From: Haematococcus lacustris
Taxonomy: Eukaryota > Chlorophyta > Chlorophyceae > Chlamydomonadales > Haematococcaceae
DNA: 64,000 nucleotides
NCBI GenBank assembly: GCA_030144725.1
Contig: JASKMD010000021.1
Location: 951,768-1,015,767 of the forward strand
Direction: 5' to 3'
Both the position numbers and the translations under genes were made by a program. The stretch's first letter is position 1. Each line of letters begins with the position of its first letter. Shown here one piece after another: positions 54,518 through 64,000 of the stretch. A model generated the notes under the pieces. That model saw only the letters and a list, made by a program, of their open reading frames with translations. It ran no database searches and was not told where the DNA came from.

Positions 54518-55740
54518 ATGGTCCGCATCAGTGGTAATGGAGAGCCCATATGCATGTGCCCCCACATCACGTATTGCAATAATGCTCAAGCTCTCTCTCA
54601 CAAGCATGACATCCTGCCTGTGGTGAGAGAGTTTAAGAACTTAGGCATGCACTTTAATCCCAGCTCCACACCTGCTTTTGCTGCCACTCGTATGAGGGCT
54701 GGCATGTTCCTCGCCATGCGCCAGGCATGCAAGTGTGCCAGAGAGTATGGGGTCCTTCAGGATCCATATGCCCTGTGTCACCTCATTAGAGCGTTCGTGC
54801 TCCCCTTGGGCTGTATGGCAGCCAGGTATGGGGCAGTGCCTTCCTTGGGCACGGTGTGCAGCTCTCCAACCAAGTGGAAACAGGCATGCTCAGCTTTCTC
54901 AGGTTTGCTGCCAGGGTACGTAGCTCAGTGTCAGGCTTAATGGTGCTGCATGAGTTGGGGCAGCTGCCCCTCCAACTTTACTGGCTCAGAGCTGCCTGCA
55001 ACTTCTGGAACACTGCCAAACTATCCCAAAACGACCTGCTAATGAGGGGGATCAAGGCAGATATGAATTAGGCAGGAGCTGTCAGGCCAGCTGGAGTGCT
55101 CAATTCCAATTGGCCGCCAGAGAGCTGTTGGGGGATGTATTCACTTTGAGCCCGGACATGGTCCTAGGCACCAAGGCTATGGAAGTCAAGTGGCTCGAGA
55201 GGTGGGGGAGGCGTTGGGTTGGGTTTGAGGGAGACCCTAGATTGCCTGAGACGTTGCATCGGGAGAGATGTTCGTATGCTGCATGGTTCAAGCATGGGGA
55301 CGGCATTGGCATCAATCACATGGCACCACACCTGCTAATTAGACAGCTCTCTACAGAAGTTCGCACTAGCTTGACTAGGTTCAGGTTAGGCAACAACGGT
55401 TTGGGGGTGGAGAAGGCTCGGTTTGAAGGGGTTACTTTCATTGATCGCACATGCACAGAATGCACAGAGTCAGAGGGGGTAGTGGACGACGCCATGCAAT
55501 TTATCTTTGAGTGCACTGCCACGAGTTCCATCAGGCAGCTGGCGGAGTTTGCCATGATTTCACAGAACAATAATGAGAACTTGCATGACTTCATGTTGAA
55601 CCCATGTGCATCTTTGTTTGTTCTCCTTACTTTCAAATGCGCTACACAAAGTCCCGCAACCCTAGAGGGGGAGGGCGGCCAAGCAACCTAACGACTGACG
55701 GCTTAAGCATTGTAAGCCACCGATCTCTCTCAGAAATTTG
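54518..55740 (+). pseudogene. Non-LTR retrotransposon (LINE) 3' fragment, frame-broken
   Basis: Three overlapping or adjacent frames (54518-54940, 54856-55071, 55110-55691) carry typical post-reverse-transcriptase LINE sequence: REFKNLGMHFNPSSTPAFAA with a conserved RAGMFLAMRQA helix, then VLHELGQLPLQLYWLRAACN, then RFRLGNNGLGVE and a CTECTESEGVVDDAMQFIFEC Cys/His-like end. At least one frameshift and one in-frame stop (near 55069) separate them. The catalytic palm with its Y/FxDD motif is not present. The tail after 55660 (GAGGGGGAGGGCGGCC...GGCTTAAGC) resembles the fragment at 48270. An old 5'-truncated insertion. Confidence 0.7.
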
Positions 55741-56907
55741 GGCATGAGTTGTGTCCCAGTCCGACCACCTTCCCCGAGGGGAGGCCTACGGTTGGGCACA
55801 GGCTCAGGTGCAGCAGGGGGGAGGGGCTGTGTCCTAGGCTGGAAGCGAGGCAAAGGCAGGGGTAGGGCCTGAGCAAGGAGATGGAGTTGAGGCACTACAT
55901 CAGACCCTGCACCGGGTTGCCATGCTGCGTGCTCCAGGTCACCCCCGCCATTGGCTGCACCCCCATGGCTCACGAGATAACTTCTCACTCATCTCTGCAC
56001 GGATGAGGCCGCCGATTGGCGCGATAAGCTGCTTATGGCCTGACTAGAGTGCGTTCAGCCCCAGCGGTTTGCCGGGTGGCTGGCCCCCAACACGCGACGT
56101 GTTCTGGCGCCACGCAGACACTCTTAGCAGCCGCTGTAGGCAGCTTGGACCCAGCGCGGCGTGAACGGCGCATCCAAACTAATTTTTAAACCAGCATGCA
56201 ACAGCGCTTAATATCGCATTCTTCAACACAGGTTCATCCCACATGTGACAGCAACTTCAAGGTGTTCAATACATTAGTGCCTGTGGTTCCTGCGCAGCCA
56301 AATGCAGCTAGAATCTGTCAAAAAGATGCAGAAACTGAGCTGATATGAGTGTTCACCCCCCCACATGAAACGGCCCACACATCAAGACAACGCGTTTCTG
56401 TTCAAAGGGCACGTTAGAAACCCACACAAGGAGCCGCACAGAACTGGCAGTTCATCATTTGACGTCCTGGTTGGACAGTTACGGCGGCCCGGAAAGTGCT
56501 CATTTCGAGGCAATTTGACATGAAGTGGCGTAACACGAGTTGCACGCTGTTCGGGTGCAGGGAAGGCCACACGCCATACAAACACCCTCAGACATGTCAT
56601 CAGCACTAGCACTAGCACTAGAACACATGTCAGGGGGGGTACTGCGCCCGACAAGAAATTCAAAAATTTGAAAAACTGGGCCGCTCAGCGCGATAGCTGT
56701 TCGCTGATCACAGCCCCATTAAGCAGGCTTATCCCGGCACAACGCGAACGGAATCCTCAACACCCCCGCCCGCCCCGGCGCAGGTGCACATCAGCCCGAG
56801 CAGCCCGCTAGCTTCGCTTTGATAAGCTGCACCGCCCTGCGCTAAAATCGCTGTAAAACTCCTAAAGACCGGTCGGAGTTTATCAAGGGTGCAGCCCATG
56901 TGCATTG
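55741..56907. other. Intergenic; solo TIR-like end and a 36-bp repeat
   Basis: No gene is supported. At 55937-55955 the first 19 bp of the TIR transposon (GGTCACCCCCGCCATTGGC) recur without a matching right end. Just before it, 55899-55934 is an exact 36-bp match to 57223-57258. The stretch 56100-56700 is comparatively AT-rich and featureless. Confidence 0.5.
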
Positions 56908-57222
56908 TTTTGACTGCGGAGACTGTCCCTGACTGTTTGCAGAGGCTACTGGGCCACGTCGGTCGCGGCGGTCGGTCGCGGCGAGGCCCGCATGAGCAAA
57001 ACTGGCATGAATTTGAATGTCAAGATTTGAGCCGCCATAGCACTCAGCACACTGCACATTATTTAATGTTACAAGCTGCACCGCATAGCAGACAGAGTCC
57101 TCTATCCAGGGATGTGCGAAACGTAAATAGAAACTACGTGGCTGAGACGCGGCGTCGTTTTGATTACCAGGGGTCGGTTTCCTATCATTTCCTGCCATCT
57201 TTTTTTAGTTGGGGTCGCCTGA
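56908..57222 (+). repeat. Dispersed repeat, plus-strand copy
   Basis: The counterpart of 26664-26935, with additional short insertions such as a CGGTCGGTCGCGG expansion near 56966. It ends TTTTTTAGTTGGGGTCGCCTGA, immediately before the second 36-bp direct repeat. Confidence 0.7.
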
Positions 57223-57393
57223 ATCAGACCCTGCACCGGGTTGCCATGCTGCGTGCTCTAGGCTCGGCGCATTACTCGCCTGATTGCCTGACTTGTTAAG
57301 GACACCCAGCGTGCAAGCCTTGGCTGGCGGGGTATACACAACACATCTGACGCACAACTGACAGGTGGTGCAAACTCATCCAGCACCACCAGA

Positions 57394-57720
57394 ATGTCGA
57401 TTGGGGGATCAGTGTACGGTCCACCACTATCGACTCCCCACTTTCACCGCCTTCGCCCAACATTCACCCTAGCTGAAGCAGTTAGTTCAGGAACACCGGC
57501 TGCGCTGGCCAGCTACCTCATCGTTCATTTCCCTGCTCTTGTACCTGATGGCGGCCTTGAGTGTATAGTTCCCTCCGGCATTGCAACTCCACGCCAGCTG
57601 CGTTCCATCACAGCCTTTAGCTGGTTACATCTAAGCTTGGTTGCCGACAGTACTCTATTCTATGTTGATCAAGAATATAGATGGCGCATAAATGACAACC
57701 CCTGGAAACAAGCAGGCTAA
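57394..57720 (+). CDS. Unrecognised 108-codon ORF
   Basis: Starts MSIGGSVYGPPLSTPHFHRL and ends WRINDNPWKQAG before TAA. It has non-repetitive, protein-like composition in a region of lower GC than its neighbours. No signal peptide, membrane segment or family is recognised. It could be a terminal exon or transposon remnant. A further 72-codon ORF (MGKKGKGTPAVHVSSVKEEC) begins at 57842. Confidence 0.25.
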   Translation: MSIGGSVYGPPLSTPHFHRLRPTFTLAEAVSSGTPAALASYLIVHFPALVPDGGLECIVPSGIATPRQLRSITAFSWLHLSLVADSTLFYVDQEYRWRINDNPWKQAG

Positions 57721-60700
57721 TTGAGGAGTGTGGGATGCCGGGCGGGCATGACGTCTTCTTGTCGCGTGACTCGCATCACCATCTCCGACGATAGTCTCAC
57801 TTTGGTGCCACCTGAAGTAGAGGCAGCAGGCAGGTGATAACATGGGTAAGAAAGGAAAGGGGACTCCTGCTGTGCATGTTAGCAGTGTCAAGGAAGAGTG
57901 CAGCACGTTGCAGTGCATGGAGGTGCAGCTGGGCTCAGTTGAAGAAATTCAACCATGTGTCATGTTTCTCTTCAGAGCCATTACTGGCTCAGTAGCGCGG
58001 ATAACAATTCATCACCGCCCAGCAGCAACAAGCAGCACTAGTAAGACAAGTCAACATTAGATGACCATGGATACAACAGTGAAGGGCAGTATGTGATGTG
58101 ATGTAGCATGCAGGTGGCATACAAGGCTGAGGGCAACTGTCAGTACAAGGGCTATTGACGACTGTTGTACGCTTACAACAATGACAATACGTACAGGTGT
58201 CAACAGCAGTGAAGAACGGGTGCAAGGCATAGGGCCCCACTCACATTCCATCAGAGAGCAGCTCTTAGCCCACCACTTCACAACATACCATACTCCCTGA
58301 TCCACTGCCTTGCTCCCTGATGTTACTCACCCAGCGGGGTCCAGCGTCAGCTTAAGCAGCTGTGCCCCTGAGCAGAGCGTCAAGCAGGGTAGTCCAGGGT
58401 AGCAGGTGCTGCAGACTCTCATGGCAGATTGAGGACGCTGCACTAAGCTGCATTGGAGGTGGAGCCCCCTCCTTCAACTCGAGCCCTGTACATGTAAGAA
58501 AGTGTGGCAGAGCAGTGAGGGTCAGGCAGGAGGCAGCAGGAGCATCAACAGAAGCTTGATCCAATGTTTAGGTGCAGAAACAGGTTTGATTGCATTGGGC
58601 ATGCTCAACAAGCGCTGGGAGAGCGGTGTGGTGTGCATGGGCGAGGGGAGTGTGTCCTGCATTATAGTGGGGGTGGGCCGTAGGGTGCGGCCCACCCCCG
58701 TGGGTGCAGGCACCGGTTGTCAGCCGTGACCGTGAGGTCAAGTCAGTATGGGCCGCCGAAGTGGGGGGCCCGCGCACTGAGCAGCGCTGACTCCAGGCAG
58801 GCTGCCCACAACAAGACATGAGGCAAGCAAGCCAAGGGGAAAGCAGGCAGGCAGGCAGGCACCTGAGCAGTCATGGGCTGGGCAGTTCATCACAAGGCAG
58901 GCATAGCTGGAGGGTGAGGCAAGGAGAGGGAGGGTCAGGCAGGGAAAGGGATGGAGGCGAGGGCAGTGCGCGGCTCAGCCAAAAAAGGTGGAATGTCAAT
59001 GTTTTAATCATGCGATCAGCTTGGGAGTTTGATGTGAGTCATCATCGCCGCATGCAACGCCATGTCACAGCATGCTTGCAATTTTCCAGGTGGCTGGCTA
59101 AAGACCTTCCAACAGACCAGCCATACCAGCATCAGCCATCTACTTACTGGGCCCCATTGTTATCGTTATGGCCTGGCAAGTAGGATGTGAAGCTGCTCGA
59201 CTCACCTGCCAAACTGCGCACAAGGGTCCTTGCCTCATAGCACACAATACAGATGGTTGGTTCAGCAACTCCGCAGGCAGCCACTGGTCATGACCACCTG
59301 CATTGGCCAAGGAAACATACCAGGCTGGACAGGCTGATTGCAAGACATAGGATAGTGGAAGCACACATGCAGAATGACAGGGACGCAAGAGGGGGAGTTG
59401 AGTAACACAGTGACACAGAGCTTTGCCTGGCTGGAACAACCCTGGCTGGAAGCACACATGCAGAATGACAAGGACGCAAGAGGGGGAGTTGAGTAACACA
59501 GTGACACAGAGCTTTGCCTGGCTAGAGCCAAACAACCCTTTCAGCTCTGGTGGGGTGCAACAGAGCATGTATCAATCACCAAGGGAGGGCAGAGTCATGG
59601 CAAGGAGGCATGACAGACACTTCTCCGTTTTATGAGCTGTGGATGAGGATGGCATCAGTTGGCACTTTGTCATCACCTGGCAGGAGCAACCCTGCCAGCA
59701 GTCGCAAATTACCCATTGTGTTCATGACTCATCATCTGCCACCAGCACCACACAACATCACAACAAAGGCTAGTACTAAGAAAACAGCACAGAATGATCG
59801 AGTCAGTAAGGGTGAATGTCAGTGATGAGTGAGGATCTGCATGATGGACATTACTGCAGAGATACGAGGGAAGAACCATGCTCTTGTGCCCAAAGTGTCT
59901 AGGTTTGGGTGGGAGGTGCAATGCGGCTCAGAATTAAAAAGCTCGTTGAATGTTTGCTCAATCATGCCTGGTCAGCATTGGATTTCGGTTCAATCATCCT
60001 TGCCGCATGCAGTCCTACTTGGGCGACCAGTGTGAGCCAAGAGCACGAGCAGGGGAGCGTTCATGACCAACCTTACAAAGAGATCCCTAGCCGGACCAGC
60101 AGAGGCGAGTGCATCGACGGAGGGGTAGGGAACGTAACCGGAAGGCAAACTCACCCGGAGCAGATCGCGAGAACTCGACGTTCTGTGCCGAGCCTTCAGC
60201 GATGCCCAAGCGGACATGTAGTGCAGGAGGCCCGCGAGCTTACACACCGCAACCTCAGAAAGGCGCTGTTACGAGTGCGTGGTCACATGTTGGTGTGAAA
60301 GGCGGCGTGCGGCGCGGGTACATCAGCGAAGATCCGGGAAGAGAAATGGGCCCCGTGAGGACATCTCAAAAGACACATGTGGCTTTAGTCGAGCACAAGT
60401 GAATGCAGCATTGTCGGCGGCGGCTGCTCTAATCTGTCAGCCGCCAACCGACAACCGCGAATGCATGGCACCTCTCACCTCCAATCAAATTGAAACCACT
60501 CGTTCCAAGTGGACTTGATGCTGCTTAGGCCCAGACGCCTGGCAAGACTGGGCCAGGTCACAATCTACCACACCTTGCTCAACATTAGGAGAAGGAAAGA
60601 CGATGCTGGTTTCGTGCGGCAGCACCGAAGCCCATCCTACAGAGTACGAGACCAGGGTACCTATAACAGTCTATACATCTAAACAAGTTGAGGCGTTGCA

Positions 60701-60965
60701 AGTAAATGTTCAGATATTTCCTGCTCATATGTGTTAGCTGAGGCCTTGGGCATTCTCCATGCATGGGGTGGAGAAGACACATGCAAGATGTTATGGCATC
60801 GTGGGCGTGTGTGCTATACCCTGCGCTCATTTTAACTATGCGCCGCAGTAGTGGCTGTACCCATCGCCGCTGCCATGTCCGTGAGCCGCATGTTCGACGA
60901 CCAAGTCTCATAGGTCGGATGGACTAGACGATGAGCACTGTGAGACCCCTATATCTCGCTGGGCA
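57721..60965. other. Long interval without assignable genes
   Basis: It contains a 91-bp tandem duplication at 59357-59538, AT-rich patches near 58980-59110 and 60650-60720, and overlapping small ORFs (for example 59909-60298 plus) that lack motifs or paired splice sites. The last about 150 bp should hold the promoter of the gene starting at 60966. Confidence 0.4.
59357..59538. repeat. 91-bp tandem duplication
   Basis: Two head-to-tail copies starting GGAAGCACACATGCAGAATG at 59357 and 59448. They differ by one substitution in the first 75 bp and by small changes at the end. Confidence 0.93.
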
Positions 60966-62679
60966 ATGAGTGCTGAAAGTGGTACGTAAAGTCTTGTATG
61001 CACCATCGGCTGGCCCGTCGTCCATAGACTGCGTCAGTGGTTCTTTACATTTCAGTGCCTCTTCTTGGTTCTGTCGCCGAAGACCCTTTCCGGGCTCCCC
61101 ACCCAGGTGCCGCCCCGTCCAAGTCACCATCGCCCCTTCCTCTCCTACGTCACGCTTCCAGCTTCGGCGCACCAGACGGAAGCAGCGCTCTGACGGCCTT
61201 CTCCCCCCCAGCCTCTGGCTTGATCCCCACGCCTCCCTTGCATAAGCCCACTAGCCGCCTGCCACGACCCAAGGCCGAGTCTCCTTTAACAAACGACCCC
61301 ACCGCACAGCCAAGCGCAGTGCCTGGGTTGCCACCCTTAGCCCCTCCCAGCCACACCCGCAGCCCACCCCCATTCGCAGGACAGGTCCCGGGCGAAGCAG
61401 CACAGACAATGCAGTCGTCTCACCTCCCTAACCCCCCAAGCATGCATCAGGTGGTGCCAGCAGAAGAGGCCAGCATGATGGGGGCAGGGGTGCCGGCAGC
61501 AGGGGCGGAAGGAGGGGTGCAAGGCGGGCACGAGGGGGTGGGGCAGGGCCCAGGGGGCCGCCGCCACAGGGGCTATGTGAGCCCTGGCAGGGAGGAGCAG
61601 GAGCAGCGCCGGGTATGGGCTGAGGTGGGTGGCTCTTGGGTCACAGCCTGGCAGAACCTGGGCCAGTAGCCTAGCTGACCTGGCTGACTCACCCCTGACC
61701 CACCTCTGACCCACCTGACTGAGCTGGCATGGCATGGCATGGCATGGCATGGCATGGCATGGCATGGCATGGCATGGCATGGCATGGCATGGCATGGCAT
61801 GGCATGGCATGGCATGGCATGGCTTGGCTTGGCTTGGCTTGGCTTGGCTTGGCTTGGCATGGCTTGGCATGGCATGGCATTGCGTGGCAGGGCAGAACAT
61901 GGCTCGGCCTGCTTGGCTCAACAACTGGAGCAGATTTGTGCAGGCGCCTCCGGGCTGCTCTGAAAGAATGAGAGTAGCGTCAGGACCACAGTGCTCACTC
62001 ACTCAGGGTGGAGGGAGACAGGAGCCTGCTTGCACTCAACCACTGCAGCCGCCACCTGGCTGTGGTCCCCTGGCTGTGCCCTGTCCTGATCGTTTTCCCC
62101 TTCCTGAGAGGGGCCCCGTTGCTGTCCCCTCCCCTGGCCGCCCCCCTCCTGCTCCTGTCCATTACTCTCCACACGGGCAGCTGGCTGCCGGGCACTGCTC
62201 ATGGCCACACCATGCTTGCCCTGCCTGCAGCACGCACCCGCCTTCATAGCAGTAGACCCCTTTTCTCACCACCCTCTTGCACGGTGCATCACAACCCACC
62301 ATGAGCTCCACGGCAATCAGCACCTCCCCCCTTCCATGCTGCTGCTAACTGCAGCGTTTAGACTCTGCCGACCTGCTGCCGTCATGGTCAACTGCTCGCA
62401 TCACCCAACCAACCCTTCTCTCTCAACCTCCTCCCCCACCCTCCTTGCACCGACTTCGCTCCTCTCCTCAACATGGTCATTCCCGCCATTCCATACCCTG
62501 CTCACGTCTCCCCCTTCCCGCCTGGTCCCCCGTCCTCCTAGACCTAGATGCCCTCCTCGTGCCCCTGCCCGGCATCTAGCACACCCACCCTGCCTGCCTG
62601 CCTGCCTGCCGCCACACCTCAGGATGCTGCACGGCGCAAAGCGCGGGCCGTTGAGCGGCTGGCACAGCTGTCTGCCAAG
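60966..62679 (+). CDS. Unrecognised proline/alanine-rich protein, 5' exons
   Basis: Three exons fit: 60966..60981 (MSAES), 61056..61624 and 62623..62679, joined by GTACGT-TTTCAG and GTGGGT-CCTCAG introns with frame kept; the last donor is AAG|GTGAGG. The roughly 210 residues are disordered-looking and rich in Pro, Ala and Ser ([15 protein letters not shown]), then turn charged and helical ([20 protein letters not shown]). No family is recognised. Downstream in-frame exon candidates exist at 62815-62883 (RTSKLGAQTAHAYDDGSRSS) and 62973-63026, and the gene probably continues toward or past the right edge. Intron 2 carries a pentamer array. Confidence 0.45.
61728..61872. repeat. (GGCAT)n-(GGCTT)n compound microsatellite
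   Basis: About 18 GGCAT units, then seven GGCTT units, then a mixed end, in intron 2 of the gene at 60966. The M/A/W/H repeat ORFs here are artefacts. Confidence 0.96.
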
Positions 62680-64000
62680 GTGAGGCTGTTCAGGGTATCA
62701 CGGCACGCAGCCGCAGCCAGCTCAGTCATATGATGATGCATGATGACTCACCACCCTCAAGCCATTCAGCTGCTTGGCTGTTTCCCCCCTTTTGGGGGTT
62801 TGGGACTTTCTGCAGCGCACTTCCAAACTCGGTGCACAAACGGCTCACGCTTACGATGATGGCTCACGCTCTTCCCCTTCAAGGGTTCGTGTCCATCTCT
62901 CCGGGATATCATGGAAACAGTCATTTTCACTATTGGTTTCATGGGACCTGTGCATGGCCCTGTGTTTTACAGCTGCAGTCGGCTACCATTAGGCTGCCTG
63001 GCGGCCTTCCCTGCCTCCCTCAGCGGGTAGGACACGCCATCGTGCATTGCGCTGGCAATGGCGCCAGTGCGGCCAGCATGCCATGCAGCAATGGTAGCGC
63101 ACATGCACACACATGCAACTAGCGCTCCACCATGGCCTGTGAGGTGAGGGTGAGGCGTTAGGGTTAGGGTCACGACAGCAACCTGGAACAGGGTCTACCC
63201 GTCATAGAGCCAAGGACTTGCCACAGCCTGTGGGCCTGTGGGCTGCATCTCCCTCAACTGCATCCGCCTGGCTTCATCTCCCACCTGGACTGCGCACTGA
63301 GCGGGGCACCAGCATTCAAGAGACCGGCGCTCTTGTGTTTATTGTCTTGGACATCAGGCAAAGAGGAAACCCAACAGGGCTAGGGTCAGGACAGCAACAT
63401 TGGGCGAGCATCAGGCACATTCTTAACCAGCGCACGCCAGCAGGTGACATCACAGCCTTGCGGCAGAGCCTTGTTCCAGGTCACGATGGTGCAGTGTGGC
63501 CAGGCCAGTGGTGCATGCAACTTTCGCTGGGGCGGGGCAGGGGTCAGCTTGGCCCTGGCTTAGGTGGTAGGCTGGGTGGGTTGGGTGGGTTGCGCAGCCT
63601 TGACAGCCTTGCTTGGCTTGCCTGCTGGGCGATGGTGGGTTCGAGCTGTGTGGAAGACGAGGGATTTGGCACAGCCCCTGGTTCCGCTGTATCCACAGCA
63701 GTGCCCCTGAGGCTGAAGGGGACCAATGCCCTATACCCTAGGCACACATGGGTCTCTTTCTGCCGGGCAGAGATGCCGTTGGGTTGCCACCAGCTCACCA
63801 CCACCCAGTGCTTCACCACCCACAAAGGGCCCAGGAGCCCTCTGATGGGATCCCAACGACTGGTCACTTTCGCAGCGATCCCAGTGACGCTGATCCCTCT
63901 GGTGTCAGGGCTTGAAGGCCCAGGTGACGAGGACGTGTGGTCAGGACTTGTTGCAGCGCATAGTTCCCCTACAGCTAGGAGATGTGTTTTCTGGTAGCCC
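62680..64000. other. Right end, likely continuation of the proline-rich gene
   Basis: No firm gene model. Open frames run to the window edge on the plus strand from 63218 and on the minus strand at 63544-63867 (for example LGPLWVVKHWVVVSWWQPNG), neither recognised. GTTAGGGTTAGGGT near 63158 is a three-unit telomere-like tract. Confidence 0.3.

Noticed and set aside
59909..60518. Overlapping plus-strand ORFs of 80-129 codons
   Set aside because: No motif, no consistent splice partners, and competing frames on both strands.
63218..63997. 260-codon plus-strand ORF open to the window edge
   Set aside because: Composition is unconvincing, a minus-strand frame overlaps it, and neither shows motifs or clear splice sites.

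Overview
This window looks like nuclear DNA of a chlorophyte green alga, most likely in the Chlamydomonadales (Haematococcus-like). The reasons are intron-dense genes with GT-AG and some GC-AG splice sites, very long C/G-rich simple-sequence arrays inside introns, TGTAA polyadenylation signals, a BLD10/CEP135 basal-body gene of the size known in Chlamydomonas, and TnpB-like Fanzor elements of a type common in these algae. The species assignment is inference. No bacterial, organellar, rRNA, complete tRNA or CRISPR feature was seen. Exons were placed by hand from splice signals and reading phase; except where a frameshift is stated, every junction keeps the frame.

Layout. 1-6182 (minus): a tandem duplication of a secreted or ER CAP10-type O-glycosyltransferase gene, with copy A cut by the left edge and copy B complete. 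6966-13569 (plus): an FAD/NAD(P)H oxidoreductase of the AIFM2/FSP1 type, divergent from CAP10 copy B. 13875-21634 (minus): a CHK/EcKinase-like phosphotransferase, convergent with the oxidoreductase, whose introns carry five large simple repeats and a 406-bp Fanzor-derived mini-element. 21932-26411 (plus): RPF1, a Brix-domain ribosome-biogenesis factor, sharing a 297-bp divergent promoter with the kinase. 26412-31777: gene-poor repeat territory with a 66-bp coding minisatellite, a 1,159-bp terminal-inverted-repeat transposon whose empty site survives nearby, and dispersed repeats. 31778-50633 (minus): BLD10/CEP135, 36 exons, about 1,503 residues. 50955-54091 (minus): a 3.1-kb Fanzor element with 15-bp target duplications, a conserved 3' end that could be the guide-RNA scaffold, and a defective endonuclease ORF. 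54518-55740 (plus): a frame-broken LINE 3' end. 55740-60965: mostly unassigned, with a second copy of a dispersed repeat. 60966 onward (plus): an unrecognised proline-rich gene, incomplete here.

The host genes are unrelated housekeeping functions and do not form a pathway. The most interesting system is the Fanzor family: two independently inserted copies, each flanked by its own 15-bp direct repeat, share only a short 5' segment and a roughly 240-nt 3' segment ending in a long hairpin. That is what one expects if the 3' segment is the RNA or DNA recognised by the nuclease.
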